From positions 1-37,322 of the forward strand of contig CASEZJ010000006.1 in the NCBI GenBank assembly GCA_949292525.1: a stretch of 37,322 nucleotides of DNA, read 5' to 3'. Source of the stretch: an uncultured bacterium. GTDB lineage: Bacteria; Bacillota_I; Bacilli_A; Acholeplasmatales; Anaeroplasmataceae. The notes beneath the pieces were generated by a model. The model was not told where the DNA came from and made no database searches. It was given only the letters and a program-made list of their open reading frames with translations. Each line of letters begins with the position of its first letter. The first letter of the stretch is position 1. The translations under genes and the position numbers were made by a program. Shown here piece by piece: positions 6,625 to 15,644 of the stretch.

Positions 6625-8589
6625 TTACTTCGCCTTCCTTTCTATGCAAACTACTTTAACTGTTGCACCAAAGTACCCCTTTACATTTGTTGTAACTTCA
6701 AGAATCATTTTTTCATTTTGCATGATACTGAATGGACCATATTCATATGGATTTTCACATAAAATATCTAAGCCATTACATTTCATAGAAATAATGTCAA
6801 CTTTTTCAGTATTATTTGAATCATCTAGCATGCCAACATTTAAATAACACTCAGGGAATGTAATAGGTGATTTAAAAATTACCTTAATCTTTCCGTTAGC
6901 TTTATCAGTAGAAATGATATTATATTTAACCCCTGAAAGTTTATACCTTACCATTATAATATTGTCGCCAGATGTTCTTGCACCAGATTCTTTTCCTCCA
7001 TGCGGATCTTCACCTTGACCATTATTGTCACCAGTTGGATGTTCAACTTCGCCTGGATTGTCATCATCTACTTTACCAACATCTGGTTGTAAACCCTGTC
7101 CGTTTTCATCATCTTGATTTGCATTTTTAGTACTAATTTTAACCTCTTTTGGAGAAGTAACGGTTGTAGCTTCTACTTGACGGTCAGATCCTTCATTCTC
7201 TACATGGCTCTCGCCCAAGTCCTCGTCTGGCAAGAAATCGCCAGCACCATATGGATCTAATGGATTAGTATCTCCAAGTTGTAGGCATTCAATTACTTTT
7301 TCATTAATTTGAGTTTTTATAACTTTTAAAACCCCTTCTAATTCCTTCTTTAATGTAGGGTCGTCAACAATTCGTTTTGGCTCCCAATCAATATGTTGAG
7401 GATTTTCAATTGATCTAAGCATTTTTCCAAGTTTATCATCACTAATCATGCACATTGCTGACACTCTAAAACTGGCACCTAAAGATTCTTCTTTAATCTT
7501 CATTAACGGATGTCTAACCATTACGCACTTATGTGTAGCAAGTTCTTCTTCGTCCTTTCCATAAGGAAGAATATATAAAGCACATGTACCATAGTCAGTT
7601 TCAATGTCATATACTTTAACATTATCACCATCAGTTAATAATCTATATTGTGATATAATGTTGCTCTTATTACTAGGAGTAACAATATCACTATAAACTA
7701 TTTTTTCTACTGTATCTTTATTAATTGCGATATCATTAAATTCAATTTCTAATTGACCTCTAACTATTGCTGCCATAAAAGAATCTAAAATACTATTAAT
7801 TACTTCTCTTTCCCAATTTGCACTATCTCTAAATCCAATAATGTAAATATCAGTTCCATCTATTGTACTTCTTACAGTATGAGCAGGGTCTAAATCTAAA
7901 GTTTTGCTTATAGCACTGTTGAAATCATCGCTACTGAAAAATCCTTTACCTTGCGTATAATCTCTATTTAGATTTGTAACATCATCTGCAACATAACCAG
8001 AAATGAAATCGGCAACACCAACAGAACCGATATTCGTTCCTGGTGTCCTATCTATGTTCATATTAGTACGTGTAGAATAAAATACTGTTCTTATTTTTGA
8101 CATTAAGAATGCGACATTCTTACCCATACCTTTAGAACCACCAGCTACTTCACCTGTTTTTTCAGATACACCAGTACCTCTTGTTAATGCTAAAAAGTGA
8201 TTATTTGCTTTTTCATTTGATTCAACACCAACAAGACCTGTCGTATTAAAATCACTTACTCTTAAACATAATAATGATTTTTCATTTATAGCAGCTTCAA
8301 TCTTATCATATTCCTTGATGTAATCATTCTTGTAATTCCAAAACTCTTTACATCTTCTTAAAGCTATCTTTAAATCATTAATATTCGGAATATCTTTTGT
8401 TTTTAACTCAAATTGACTAAACACTACTCTAACTGGTTCTTCATCTGATACTTGAGCATCTATTGAATTTTGTAAAATTTCACGTGCAAAAGCTGAATAA
8501 GGTGCTTTCTTGAATGCTTCAGAATCACCTGTACTTATACCTTTTCTATCACCGTAATTAGCGGCTGGAAATCTCCATTTGTTATCCAT
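6625..8589 (-). CDS. GHKL ATPase (MORC/MutL-like) of a putative defence system
   Basis: The 654-aa protein has the ATP-binding motifs of the GHKL superfamily: N-box AREILQNSIDAQ (35-46), G1-like DFNTTGL (113-119), and a Gly-rich lid GGSKGMGKNVAFLMS (150-164) followed by RTVFYST. This set matches the bacterial MORC-like ATPases that were earlier linked to restriction-modification gene neighbourhoods. The conserved part runs to about 455. A long acidic, Gly/Asn-rich linker (about 455-545) leads to a beta-rich C-terminal domain (about 545-654). Such ATPases usually dimerise around DNA on ATP binding. Its Shine-Dalgarno AGGAGG is encoded by the last codons of the preceding gene, so the two are coupled. 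Confidence 0.85.
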   Translation of the reverse strand: MDNKWRFPAANYGDRKGISTGDSEAFKKAPYSAFAREILQNSIDAQVSDEEPVRVVFSQFELKTKDIPNINDLKIALRRCKEFWNYKNDYIKEYDKIEAAINEKSLLCLRVSDFNTTGLVGVESNEKANNHFLALTRGTGVSEKTGEVAGGSKGMGKNVAFLMSKIRTVFYSTRTNMNIDRTPGTNIGSVGVADFISGYVADDVTNLNRDYTQGKGFFSSDDFNSAISKTLDLDPAHTVRSTIDGTDIYIIGFRDSANWEREVINSILDSFMAAIVRGQLEIEFNDIAINKDTVEKIVYSDIVTPSNKSNIISQYRLLTDGDNVKVYDIETDYGTCALYILPYGKDEEELATHKCVMVRHPLMKIKEESLGASFRVSAMCMISDDKLGKMLRSIENPQHIDWEPKRIVDDPTLKKELEGVLKVIKTQINEKVIECLQLGDTNPLDPYGAGDFLPDEDLGESHVENEGSDRQVEATTVTSPKEVKISTKNANQDDENGQGLQPDVGKVDDDNPGEVEHPTGDNNGQGEDPHGGKESGARTSGDNIIMVRYKLSGVKYNIISTDKANGKIKVIFKSPITFPECYLNVGMLDDSNNTEKVDIISMKCNGLDILCENPYEYGPFSIMQNEKMILEVTTNVKGYFGATVKVVCIERKAK

Positions 8590-8592
8590 CTA

Positions 8593-11112
8593 TTATTTCC
8601 TCCTTATTATAAAATCTGTCGCATTATACATTGAATCAGTATATTCAATGATATATTCATCATTTAAAAAAGTTCTTATTATTCCAACTAATAAATATTT
8701 GTTCCAACCCACTCTAAGTCTTGGAAGATTGGAATAATCATTATATTTCCTACTATCAATTGGGCCAAAACTATTAATATAATAGTTTAAATCATTTTTA
8801 ATAGCATTTAATGTGATTTCATTTAGCATAAGTAGTTCTTTTTTTACTGCCGTATCCATATTAATCTGAACAAAATTGTTAGAGTTAGATATTAAAAAAT
8901 CCAAATAACTATCTACATATCTTAAATGCATTTTATTAAGATAAGATTGAAGAATTTGTGAATTGAATTTAGGCAATGTATTTATATAGTTTACTATCAA
9001 TGAATTGTGAGATAGGTCTATTGAGGCATCGCAAGATATATATGGTCTTCTGAAATAGAACTCGTTTTTTAATAAAGTTGACACTAGTGAAAAGAAAGCA
9101 AATTCTGTATCAAAAATTTTTACTTCTTCCATCAACTCTTCGTTCATAATCTTCATTCTAGCATATAGTTTTGAGCAAACTATAACCTTAGAATTCAAAG
9201 ATTTGAATAAGTAGTTTATATTATCAAACAATGCATTTTTGAATTCATTAGAAATATTGACTTTCGATAAAAGTATAAATGATTGCATATATTTTATCCA
9301 TATGACACCATTCATCTTTGACAAATAGTTCAAAAATACATAATCTTTAACTCCAGGAAATTCATTTTTAATAGTATTTAAATCTACTATTCCATCATAA
9401 GAATTAATTTCGGATATGATGAACTCAGCTGGAGATTTATATGAACTTCCTGTAATAATATAGTCTCTTTGATGAGTGAATTCTGAAGAAAGGTGATTAT
9501 CGATTAAACCTTTTAAATAATATCTATTTGTAACACCGTATTCATTAAGCTTGTCTTTAAAAGCTTCAAATAACGACTGATAATAAACTATGTCATTAGC
9601 CTCAGATAAATATTCATTTATTTCGGCTATAAGTTCTGGTGCCAACTCCGGTACATATTTTCTATTCACAACTGTACCTCTGTCAATATAGCAATAATCG
9701 TATCTAATTAAATCAGCGTTTAATGCATGCTTAGTTCCTATAGGGCAGTTAGTTTTGTATTTACTTTTAAAAGCATTATTAACTGCTTCAAAATCTTCAT
9801 CGTCGCCAAGTTTAAAACCATTAAGAAACATTTCATCAATAATATCAACAGCAATTTCAGCAGTATTTACACCTTTTTTCACATACATTAATTCATTTTG
9901 GGCTATTCTATAATTATTCTTTATAACAGACTTTTCAAAACTATCATAATCATTTATAGATTCAACACCAATAGCTTTTCCTATTTTTAACTCAACATCT
10001 GCTATTAATTCTGAAACGTTATAATTGTTCGGGTCATATAAAACATTATAAATTGAATCAAAATGAATAGGAAAATCAAATTCATCACACATAAAAAATA
10101 ATTTGTCAACCACATATTCATCTTTAATGTAATCTATTAATTGTTCTCTGGTAAGATAGTTCTTATCCAATCCTACCATAACATTAAATAGAAACATTGA
10201 TTCTTGCTTAAAACAGTTGGCTTTTCCTTTAATCTTTTCAATATTTTTTGCAACTATTTGTCTTATTCTCTCTTTTGTCACTCCATATTCGTTAGCTACT
10301 GCTGCAAGAGTCATTTTTTCATTGCAAATACCACATCTTTTAAAAACTATTTCTTTTGTCTTGTCATCTTTAAATTGGGAATCAAAAATATCATTAATTC
10401 TTATACATATTTCATGGAAATAGTTAGTGTTTCTGTGAAAATAAATATTAGCTAATATTTTCTCAATGTCATGAGAAAATAAGACTAAAATTATCGTATT
10501 TGAGAATATACTCAAATCACTAACTATTTTTACCCCTTTTTGACATAGGATTGATTTAAGTTTATTAGAGAGCACATAATCATTTATTTCAACATTAATT
10601 GCTTTTTCATCCTTGTACAGCAAATAATCAATTTGATCAATATAACTATTTTTATTGGTTATTATATCGAAACAAATCATAAAGACATAATCATCTTGAA
10701 ACTCTAATTCGTTACTTATAAGAGAGTAAACAAGTGATAACAAATAATCTAAATCATTATTTGATAAGTTTAAATTATTAAACAATTCATTTTCTATGTA
10801 ATCTTCGCCTTTAATTTTTAAAGAATAATAAATATGTTCTATCCTTTTTATTCTATTAAACTCATATTTTTGTGTTTCAGATAAACTAATGACTTGATTA
10901 CTTATTTCGTAATTTTGAAACAAGTAATCATATAATTTATGATAATCAATAATTTCTCCATAATAATAATTTAAATAGCTTAGAACTGACTCAAATTTTG
11001 AGTTCCTATTTTGATGAAGCAAATCTAACAAAAGATATTTAACAAAGCGGTCATCATATTTATATTTTTCTAAAGTCTTATTAAACTTTTTAACAAATAT
11101 TGAACATATCAT
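8593..11112 (-). CDS. Large multi-HTH protein with RNA polymerase-like DNA-binding modules, 839 aa
   Basis: No family name comes to mind for the whole protein. Residues about 177-205 (LSNKLKSILCQKGVKIVSDL) read like the helix-hairpin-helix of the RNA polymerase alpha C-terminal domain. Residues about 258-296 (MTLAAVANEYGVTKERIRQI) read like sigma-70 region 4, including the classic ERIRQI recognition helix. The remaining ~540 residues look like several winged-helix repeats (for example around 400-480, 500-560 and 580-640), each a helix bundle ending in a beta-wing-like IxYxRGTV or DYIITGSSY segment. I see no nuclease motif. It is likely a DNA-binding or sensing subunit. It overlaps the upstream 80-aa gene by ATGA. 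Confidence 0.7.
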   Translation of the reverse strand: MICSIFVKKFNKTLEKYKYDDRFVKYLLLDLLHQNRNSKFESVLSYLNYYYGEIIDYHKLYDYLFQNYEISNQVISLSETQKYEFNRIKRIEHIYYSLKIKGEDYIENELFNNLNLSNNDLDYLLSLVYSLISNELEFQDDYVFMICFDIITNKNSYIDQIDYLLYKDEKAINVEINDYVLSNKLKSILCQKGVKIVSDLSIFSNTIILVLFSHDIEKILANIYFHRNTNYFHEICIRINDIFDSQFKDDKTKEIVFKRCGICNEKMTLAAVANEYGVTKERIRQIVAKNIEKIKGKANCFKQESMFLFNVMVGLDKNYLTREQLIDYIKDEYVVDKLFFMCDEFDFPIHFDSIYNVLYDPNNYNVSELIADVELKIGKAIGVESINDYDSFEKSVIKNNYRIAQNELMYVKKGVNTAEIAVDIIDEMFLNGFKLGDDEDFEAVNNAFKSKYKTNCPIGTKHALNADLIRYDYCYIDRGTVVNRKYVPELAPELIAEINEYLSEANDIVYYQSLFEAFKDKLNEYGVTNRYYLKGLIDNHLSSEFTHQRDYIITGSSYKSPAEFIISEINSYDGIVDLNTIKNEFPGVKDYVFLNYLSKMNGVIWIKYMQSFILLSKVNISNEFKNALFDNINYLFKSLNSKVIVCSKLYARMKIMNEELMEEVKIFDTEFAFFSLVSTLLKNEFYFRRPYISCDASIDLSHNSLIVNYINTLPKFNSQILQSYLNKMHLRYVDSYLDFLISNSNNFVQINMDTAVKKELLMLNEITLNAIKNDLNYYINSFGPIDSRKYNDYSNLPRLRVGWNKYLLVGIIRTFLNDEYIIEYTDSMYNATDFIIRRK

Positions 11113-11351
11113 AATATGAACCTCTTTTTATCCTTATTGTTTGCACGAAGTAACTCTTTTTTTGCATTTTCACTAGCCTCAGCAATTGCAGCAAATATCT
11201 TTTCAATATCATCATTAGTGTATTCATAAAATGATGTATTAGTTAGATTGGTAAGTTGACTTAATAAAACTAAAATTTTTGAAACTCTATTCTCAGATAT
11301 TCTTTTAAAATTTTCTCTTTTGTTTCCTTTTTTTGAACTTTGATTATCCAT
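11109..11351 (-). CDS. Small conserved-looking helical protein at the head of the operon, 80 aa
   Basis: The product is strongly basic at both ends and helical. The core KRISENRVSKILVLLSQLTN followed by a short Asn/Thr-rich turn, then YTNDDIEKIFAAIAEA, resembles small proteins I associate with plasmid and restriction loci, but I cannot give a family name. It is first in the operon and overlaps the 839-aa gene by four bases (ATGA). AAGGA at 11363-11367 is the only upstream ribosome binding site and is somewhat distant (11 bases). A role as regulator or small subunit is conceivable; there is no HTH signature to prove it. Confidence 0.7.
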   Translation of the reverse strand: MDNQSSKKGNKRENFKRISENRVSKILVLLSQLTNLTNTSFYEYTNDDIEKIFAAIAEASENAKKELLRANNKDKKRFIL

Positions 11352-11384
11352 GATACTACCATCCTTGTTACTATTTCTAACTAA

Positions 11385-11413
11385 AATATATCAGAATAAA
11401 TGCAAAAAAGCAA
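11385..11413 (-). promoter_or_regulatory. Promoter of the six-gene defence operon
   Basis: Read on the minus strand, TTGCTT (11408-11413) and TATATT (11385-11390) are separated by exactly 17 bases, with the expected transcript start about 25 bases before the first gene's ATG. An AAGGCCTT palindrome touches the upstream edge of the -35. Confidence 0.6.
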
Positions 11414-11437
11414 GGCCTTTTCCAAAATAGTTTTTAA

Positions 11438-11495
11438 TTATTGCCAATATTTATTAAATATTTGTTTGTTATTGCCTTTTTAAATGTGAAAAGGC
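11438..11495. promoter_or_regulatory. Operator-like repeats upstream of the defence operon promoter
   Basis: TTATTGCC occurs twice (11438-11445 and 11469-11476), 31 bases apart, close to three helical turns. The second copy runs into an inverted repeat GCCTTTT/AAAAGGC (11474-11480, 11489-11495). These sit 25-80 bases upstream of the -35, where an activator or repressor could bind. The rest of the 352-base gap (11352-11703) holds the promoter and a terminator; no gene is seen. Confidence 0.35.
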
Positions 11496-11626
11496 GAGAA
11501 TAAAACTTGATCCTCAGATATCATTTTATTTACTTGTTAGATATTTTAATAAGTACTCTTTATAATATTTCATTATTTCCTCCATTATATAGGTTAGATG
11601 AATGCAAAAATCGGTAATTATTTTTG

Positions 11627-11680
11627 AAAAAATAAAAAACACTAGAATTAGTGGTTTGATTACCATTAATATCTAGTGTT
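11627..11680 (-). terminator. Terminator of the zinc-ribbon gene
   Basis: AACACTAG (11638-11645) pairs with CTAGTGTT (11673-11680), and the interior adds further pairing (ATTA-TGGT with ACCA-TAAT). On the minus strand the stem is followed by TTTTTTATTTTTT. It ends the 161-aa gene and insulates the defence operon from upstream transcription. Confidence 0.85.
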
Positions 11681-11703
11681 ATAAGTGATTTTAACATATT
11701 AAA

Positions 11704-12189
11704 TTAACCAGTAAAAGAATTAGGTGTTGTTTTAGAAGTTATATCCTGTTCTTGTCTTAATTGTTCTGCTTCAGCTCTTAGTTTATTAGCTACAACCAAA
11801 TATTTATTCTCACAACTTTTTAACTCGCTTTCTATTCTTTTAAGTTCATCTTCTAAACCTATTTTGGTTCTTACCGTGATATCTAAATTTTCCAATTTAA
11901 CTATAATCTCTTGTTTGCGATTGCTTAATTTAGAAGTTATTTCAGCATATTCACATTCTAATTTATCAGCTTTTAATAAAAGGCCATAATATTTGTCCTT
12001 AGATGAATCATATTCTAATTCTTTTTTAATATATTTAGTATTAAAAAATTCATAGTGACCACATTTAGTACAAATAAGACTAGTCACTTGTTCACTACAT
12101 CCACCATCTGGAAAAACTTGAACTGGAAAATTAACACCTTTTAATTCATGTGAACCGCACATGGTACATTTAATATTTGAACGTTTCAT
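11704..12189 (-). CDS. Zinc-ribbon protein with C-terminal coiled coil, 161 aa
   Basis: The first 50 residues form a zinc ribbon with two CxxC knuckles (C8-T-M-C11 and C40-T-K-C43), the second inside LICTKCGHYEFF. A charged coiled coil follows from about 75 to 150 (heptad-like L/I spacing with many E and K), ending in a polar tail. I know no named family. Zinc ribbons of this kind often bind nucleic acid or serve as protein docking sites. The start ATG at 12189 is preceded by AAGGAG (12201-12206). The gene forms its own transcription unit with an operator-like promoter and a strong terminator. Confidence 0.75.
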   Translation of the reverse strand: MKRSNIKCTMCGSHELKGVNFPVQVFPDGGCSEQVTSLICTKCGHYEFFNTKYIKKELEYDSSKDKYYGLLLKADKLECEYAEITSKLSNRKQEIIVKLENLDITVRTKIGLEDELKRIESELKSCENKYLVVANKLRAEAEQLRQEQDITSKTTPNSFTG

Positions 12190-12218
12190 AATTTAAATCT
12201 CTCCTTCTAGCATATAAG

Positions 12219-12309
12219 AATATTGCTAATTTTTGTAAATTGAAATTGTTATATTTGCAATATTTAATTTTAGTTTCAACATGTGTCAAGAAAATCAAAT
12301 ATTGCTAAT
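12219..12309 (-). promoter_or_regulatory. Promoter of the zinc-ribbon gene with inverted-repeat operator
   Basis: On the minus strand a perfect TTGACA (12284-12289) is followed after 16 bases by TTAAAT (12262-12267). An inverted repeat AATATTGC (12219-12226) / GCAATATT (12257-12264) overlaps the -10 and the start of transcription, and another copy of ATATTGCTAAT lies upstream at 12299-12309. This is a reasonable repressor-binding layout. Apart from it, I see nothing in the 299-base gap 12190-12488. Confidence 0.45.
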
Positions 12310-12488
12310 CAACTTCCTATTTCAGTTTTATATGAAATATTTATTGTAATTTGGTTGCAAATGTTTTTCATAAAAGAACAACTTAAAATTTCGCTTATTA
12401 AGTATATTTTTCATTAAACCATCATCTTGTTTGCACATTGTAATTTAATTATTTACTTAATTACCAAAACTACATTTCTCGCTTTAAT

Positions 12489-15400
12489 TTAATTCTCATT
12501 CATTATATATTCAGCTTGCTTAATAACATCATCTACCGCTTGTTTTTGATATTCAGGTGGATAATTATATTTTTTTAGGCATTCTTTAATTTTTATTCTC
12601 ATTCTCGCTCTTGTTGATTCTTTATGTGCCCAATCAGTTGATGCATACTCTTCAACAACTGACTTTAGTTCTCTAGCAATTAGTTTAAGTGTCTCATCAT
12701 TTAATAATTCTTTTGCAGATTTATCTCTAATTAAGGCATCATAAAATGCTCTTTCTCTACCGAAAACTCCTAAATCTTTAGCTGTTTTTTCATCTTTTAC
12801 CATTTCACTAGCAAAACTAACTAAATCAACAATTGTTTGTTCTGGAGCAAAAACAGCATCTCTGTCATTATATTTCTCTAAAATTTTTCTTAATCTTTTG
12901 CTATATTCTTGTGATTTAAAATAGTTATTTTTTCTAGATTCTGCTATTGCTCTTTCAAGTAATTTCTTAACAATTTGAACAAAAACATGAGGGGGATTTT
13001 TCTTTCTTAACTCTTCAATACTTTTCTCACTCAATAACTCAATAACATTAATCGAGTCATCCTTAGTTTGTGTTAATACTTTTACTTCATCACCTTTAAT
13101 AGCATCAGCTAATAGATTAGAAACATATTCATTCATTTCTTTTATAGAAACAGTTCCGGTTTTTGCTTTTAGTTTTAAAATAAAACTTCTAATAGCTAAG
13201 TAATAATAAACATCATTCTTCTCTTCTTTAGTTAAAATACCACCACAAACAACAAAAGCTTGTTTAATTGATAAAGATAAATCACTCATAAAAGCATCTT
13301 CTATTTTTACATCTTTTAGAACAAATTCTGCGCCAACTTGAATGGCTTGGAATCTGTCATGGTCATTTGAACTGTAAAATTTACATTTATCTATTTTATA
13401 AAACCATTCATTAAGAATACTTAATTTTTCTTTTAAAATATTATAAATTTCTTTCTTTACATCTTGAACATTTTCTTGTCTATCTCTATCAGTATATTCT
13501 GTCAAGGCTTCATTTAATGCTTTATTTAGCCCAATATAATCAACAATTAAACCGTAATACTTACCAGGATAAACTCTATTAACACGAGCTATTGCTTGCA
13601 TTAAATTATAAGATTTAAGTCTCTTAATAAAGTACATTACATCTAAATCAGGAACATCAAAACCAGTTAGCCACATATCAACAACAATAGCAATTTTGTA
13701 CTTAGATGTATCCTTTTTAAATTCTTCACCTAATTCTTTTCTGTAAGCAGAATCTTTAAACAAATTACGCATTTCTTCCGTATCTTTATTAGATTCAGTA
13801 ACAACTAAAATAATTTGCTCTTTCATATCAGGAGCAATTTCGTTAACTATTTTTTTATATAGTTTCAATGCAGCATATCTTGTTTGGCAAACTATCATAG
13901 CTTTGCCATTTAAAAAGCCTTTTCTTTCAGAATAATGAGCCATAATATCTTTAGCAAATAAATCAATCATGTCATCATCTTCTAAAATAACTTTAATTTT
14001 GCTCATTTCAAGTTTTGATTTTTCTATTGCTTGTTTGTCTGCTCGTTCATTAATTTCTAAATCATTATAGTAATCATCGATTTGATTTAAGACTGCTTCA
14101 TTTGTCCAAACTTTAGCAAGTCTAGATTCATAATAAAGTTTTACAGTCGAACCATCAATAACTGATTGTGTCATATCATAAACATCGATGATATCACCAA
14201 AAATATCGGTTGTTTGCTTATCTTTAGTAGAAACTGGTGTACCCGTAAAACCAATAAATGTTGCATTAGGTAAAGCTTCTCTTATATATTTTTCAATACC
14301 ATATTTAAATACTGCTTCTAATTCATCAGTTTCCTTATTTTTTTCATAACGAACAGTCTCATAAATGCCATAATGCCCTCTGTGAGCCTCATCAGTCATA
14401 ACAATAATATTTGAACGTTCATTTTTAGGTAAATCATGCTTATCAAATTTTCCAACAGTAGTAAAAATAATACCACCTTGTTTAATAGGCTTAAGTTTTT
14501 TAACTAAATCTTCCCTTGAAGTTGCTATTTGAGGTTCACATTTTAAATAATTTCGTGCACTAAAAAAAGTTTTATACAGTTGATCATCTAAATCAATTCT
14601 ATCTGTTAGAACAACAATAGTAGGCACGTTTAATTCCTTATTAATCAGTAATCTGTGAGCAAGCATTACCATTGAAAAAGATTTGCCACTTCCCTGAGTG
14701 TGCCAAATAATACCTGCCTTACCATCACCACTAGGTTTTATACTTTTTAAAATTGACTGAACTGCTTTTTTGACCCCAAAATATTGATGATATTGTGATA
14801 TTATTTTTATAGGCTTATTGTTTTTATCTTGAATAAAGAAAAGATTATGTTCTATTATATCTAAAAGTCTATTTTTCTCAAAAACACCATTTATAAAAGT
14901 ATTTAACTTAAAAGCATAGTTGTCATCATATCCTTTTTCACCTTCTACACTTTTCCATTCATTATACCTGTCGAATTTAGATGTTAATGTCCCTATTCTA
15001 GTACTTACTCCGTTAGAAATTACTAGGAGTGCAGAATAATTGAACAAAGTTGGTATATCATATCGATAACCATTAGATTCACTGCTACCACCTAATTGAT
15101 TAAAAGCATCTTCTAATGTAGCTCCTGTGGCATCTTCTAATAAAGATTTAAGCTCCATCACTATTAGTGGTAAACCATTTATATATACAATTACATCAGG
15201 AATTCTAGTAGCTCTACCTTCATTAAACTTAACTTGATGAACCACTTGAAATGTATTGTTATTCACGTTATTAAAATCAATAAACTTAATGAGAGGGTTA
15301 ACTTGATATTTATTTGATTCAATTGTTACTCCCCCTACTAACATTTTATGAACTAAAAAATTTCTTTCAAATAGAGAAGGATTGTCAACTCTCATAAGCA

Positions 15401-15602
15401 AATTAATTGCTTCATTAAGTATATCTAAATCATTAAGTTTATTTATTTTAATTAAAGCATTTAAAAGAATTTCTTTATTAACAAATTCATCTAATTTTCT
15501 TTCACTTAGCCATGAATCATCAAAATCTAATAATTCAAAACCATTATTGTGTAAAAGCTCTAAAATACTATTTTCAATAGCAGCCTCATTAAACATAAGC
15601 AA
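12489..15602 (-). CDS. hsdR: Type I restriction enzyme, R (endonuclease/translocase) subunit
   Basis: The 1037-aa protein has the full HsdR order. An N-terminal PD-(D/E)xK nuclease shows RIPDVIVYINGLPLIVMELK (D136, E150, K152). Walker A is HTQGSGKS (about 301-308), the DEAH box is DEAHRGHYG (about 404), helicase motif VI is QAIARVNRVYPGK, and an all-helical C-terminus would contact HsdM/HsdS. It cuts unmethylated DNA after ATP-driven translocation. The start is uncertain: TTG 15602 or ATG 15596, neither with an adjacent Shine-Dalgarno; GAGGAG lies further upstream beyond a hairpin. Its partners hsdM and hsdS are 3-9 kb away, separated by an IS110 element and a recombinase. No key residue is missing, so the enzyme looks intact. 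Confidence 0.95.
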   Translation of the reverse strand: MLMFNEAAIENSILELLHNNGFELLDFDDSWLSERKLDEFVNKEILLNALIKINKLNDLDILNEAINLLMRVDNPSLFERNFLVHKMLVGGVTIESNKYQVNPLIKFIDFNNVNNNTFQVVHQVKFNEGRATRIPDVIVYINGLPLIVMELKSLLEDATGATLEDAFNQLGGSSESNGYRYDIPTLFNYSALLVISNGVSTRIGTLTSKFDRYNEWKSVEGEKGYDDNYAFKLNTFINGVFEKNRLLDIIEHNLFFIQDKNNKPIKIISQYHQYFGVKKAVQSILKSIKPSGDGKAGIIWHTQGSGKSFSMVMLAHRLLINKELNVPTIVVLTDRIDLDDQLYKTFFSARNYLKCEPQIATSREDLVKKLKPIKQGGIIFTTVGKFDKHDLPKNERSNIIVMTDEAHRGHYGIYETVRYEKNKETDELEAVFKYGIEKYIREALPNATFIGFTGTPVSTKDKQTTDIFGDIIDVYDMTQSVIDGSTVKLYYESRLAKVWTNEAVLNQIDDYYNDLEINERADKQAIEKSKLEMSKIKVILEDDDMIDLFAKDIMAHYSERKGFLNGKAMIVCQTRYAALKLYKKIVNEIAPDMKEQIILVVTESNKDTEEMRNLFKDSAYRKELGEEFKKDTSKYKIAIVVDMWLTGFDVPDLDVMYFIKRLKSYNLMQAIARVNRVYPGKYYGLIVDYIGLNKALNEALTEYTDRDRQENVQDVKKEIYNILKEKLSILNEWFYKIDKCKFYSSNDHDRFQAIQVGAEFVLKDVKIEDAFMSDLSLSIKQAFVVCGGILTKEEKNDVYYYLAIRSFILKLKAKTGTVSIKEMNEYVSNLLADAIKGDEVKVLTQTKDDSINVIELLSEKSIEELRKKNPPHVFVQIVKKLLERAIAESRKNNYFKSQEYSKRLRKILEKYNDRDAVFAPEQTIVDLVSFASEMVKDEKTAKDLGVFGRERAFYDALIRDKSAKELLNDETLKLIARELKSVVEEYASTDWAHKESTRARMRIKIKECLKKYNYPPEYQKQAVDDVIKQAEYIMNEN

Positions 15603-15609
15603 TCACATA

Positions 15610-15644
15610 TAATAAATGTGGAATTGTTAATACCACATTTATTA
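15610..15644. repeat. 12-bp inverted repeat in the hsdR leader
   Basis: TAATAAATGTGG (15610-15621) and CCACATTTATTA (15633-15644) form a perfect 12-bp stem with an 11-base loop. It lies between GAGGAG (about 15647-15652, minus strand) and the hsdR start. It could be an operator or an mRNA hairpin shortening the distance between ribosome binding site and start codon. No T-run follows, so a terminator is unlikely. Confidence 0.75.

Noticed and set aside
10204-10455. Open frames on the plus strand inside the 839-aa gene
   Set aside because: They are antisense shadows of a well-supported gene and have no ribosome binding site.
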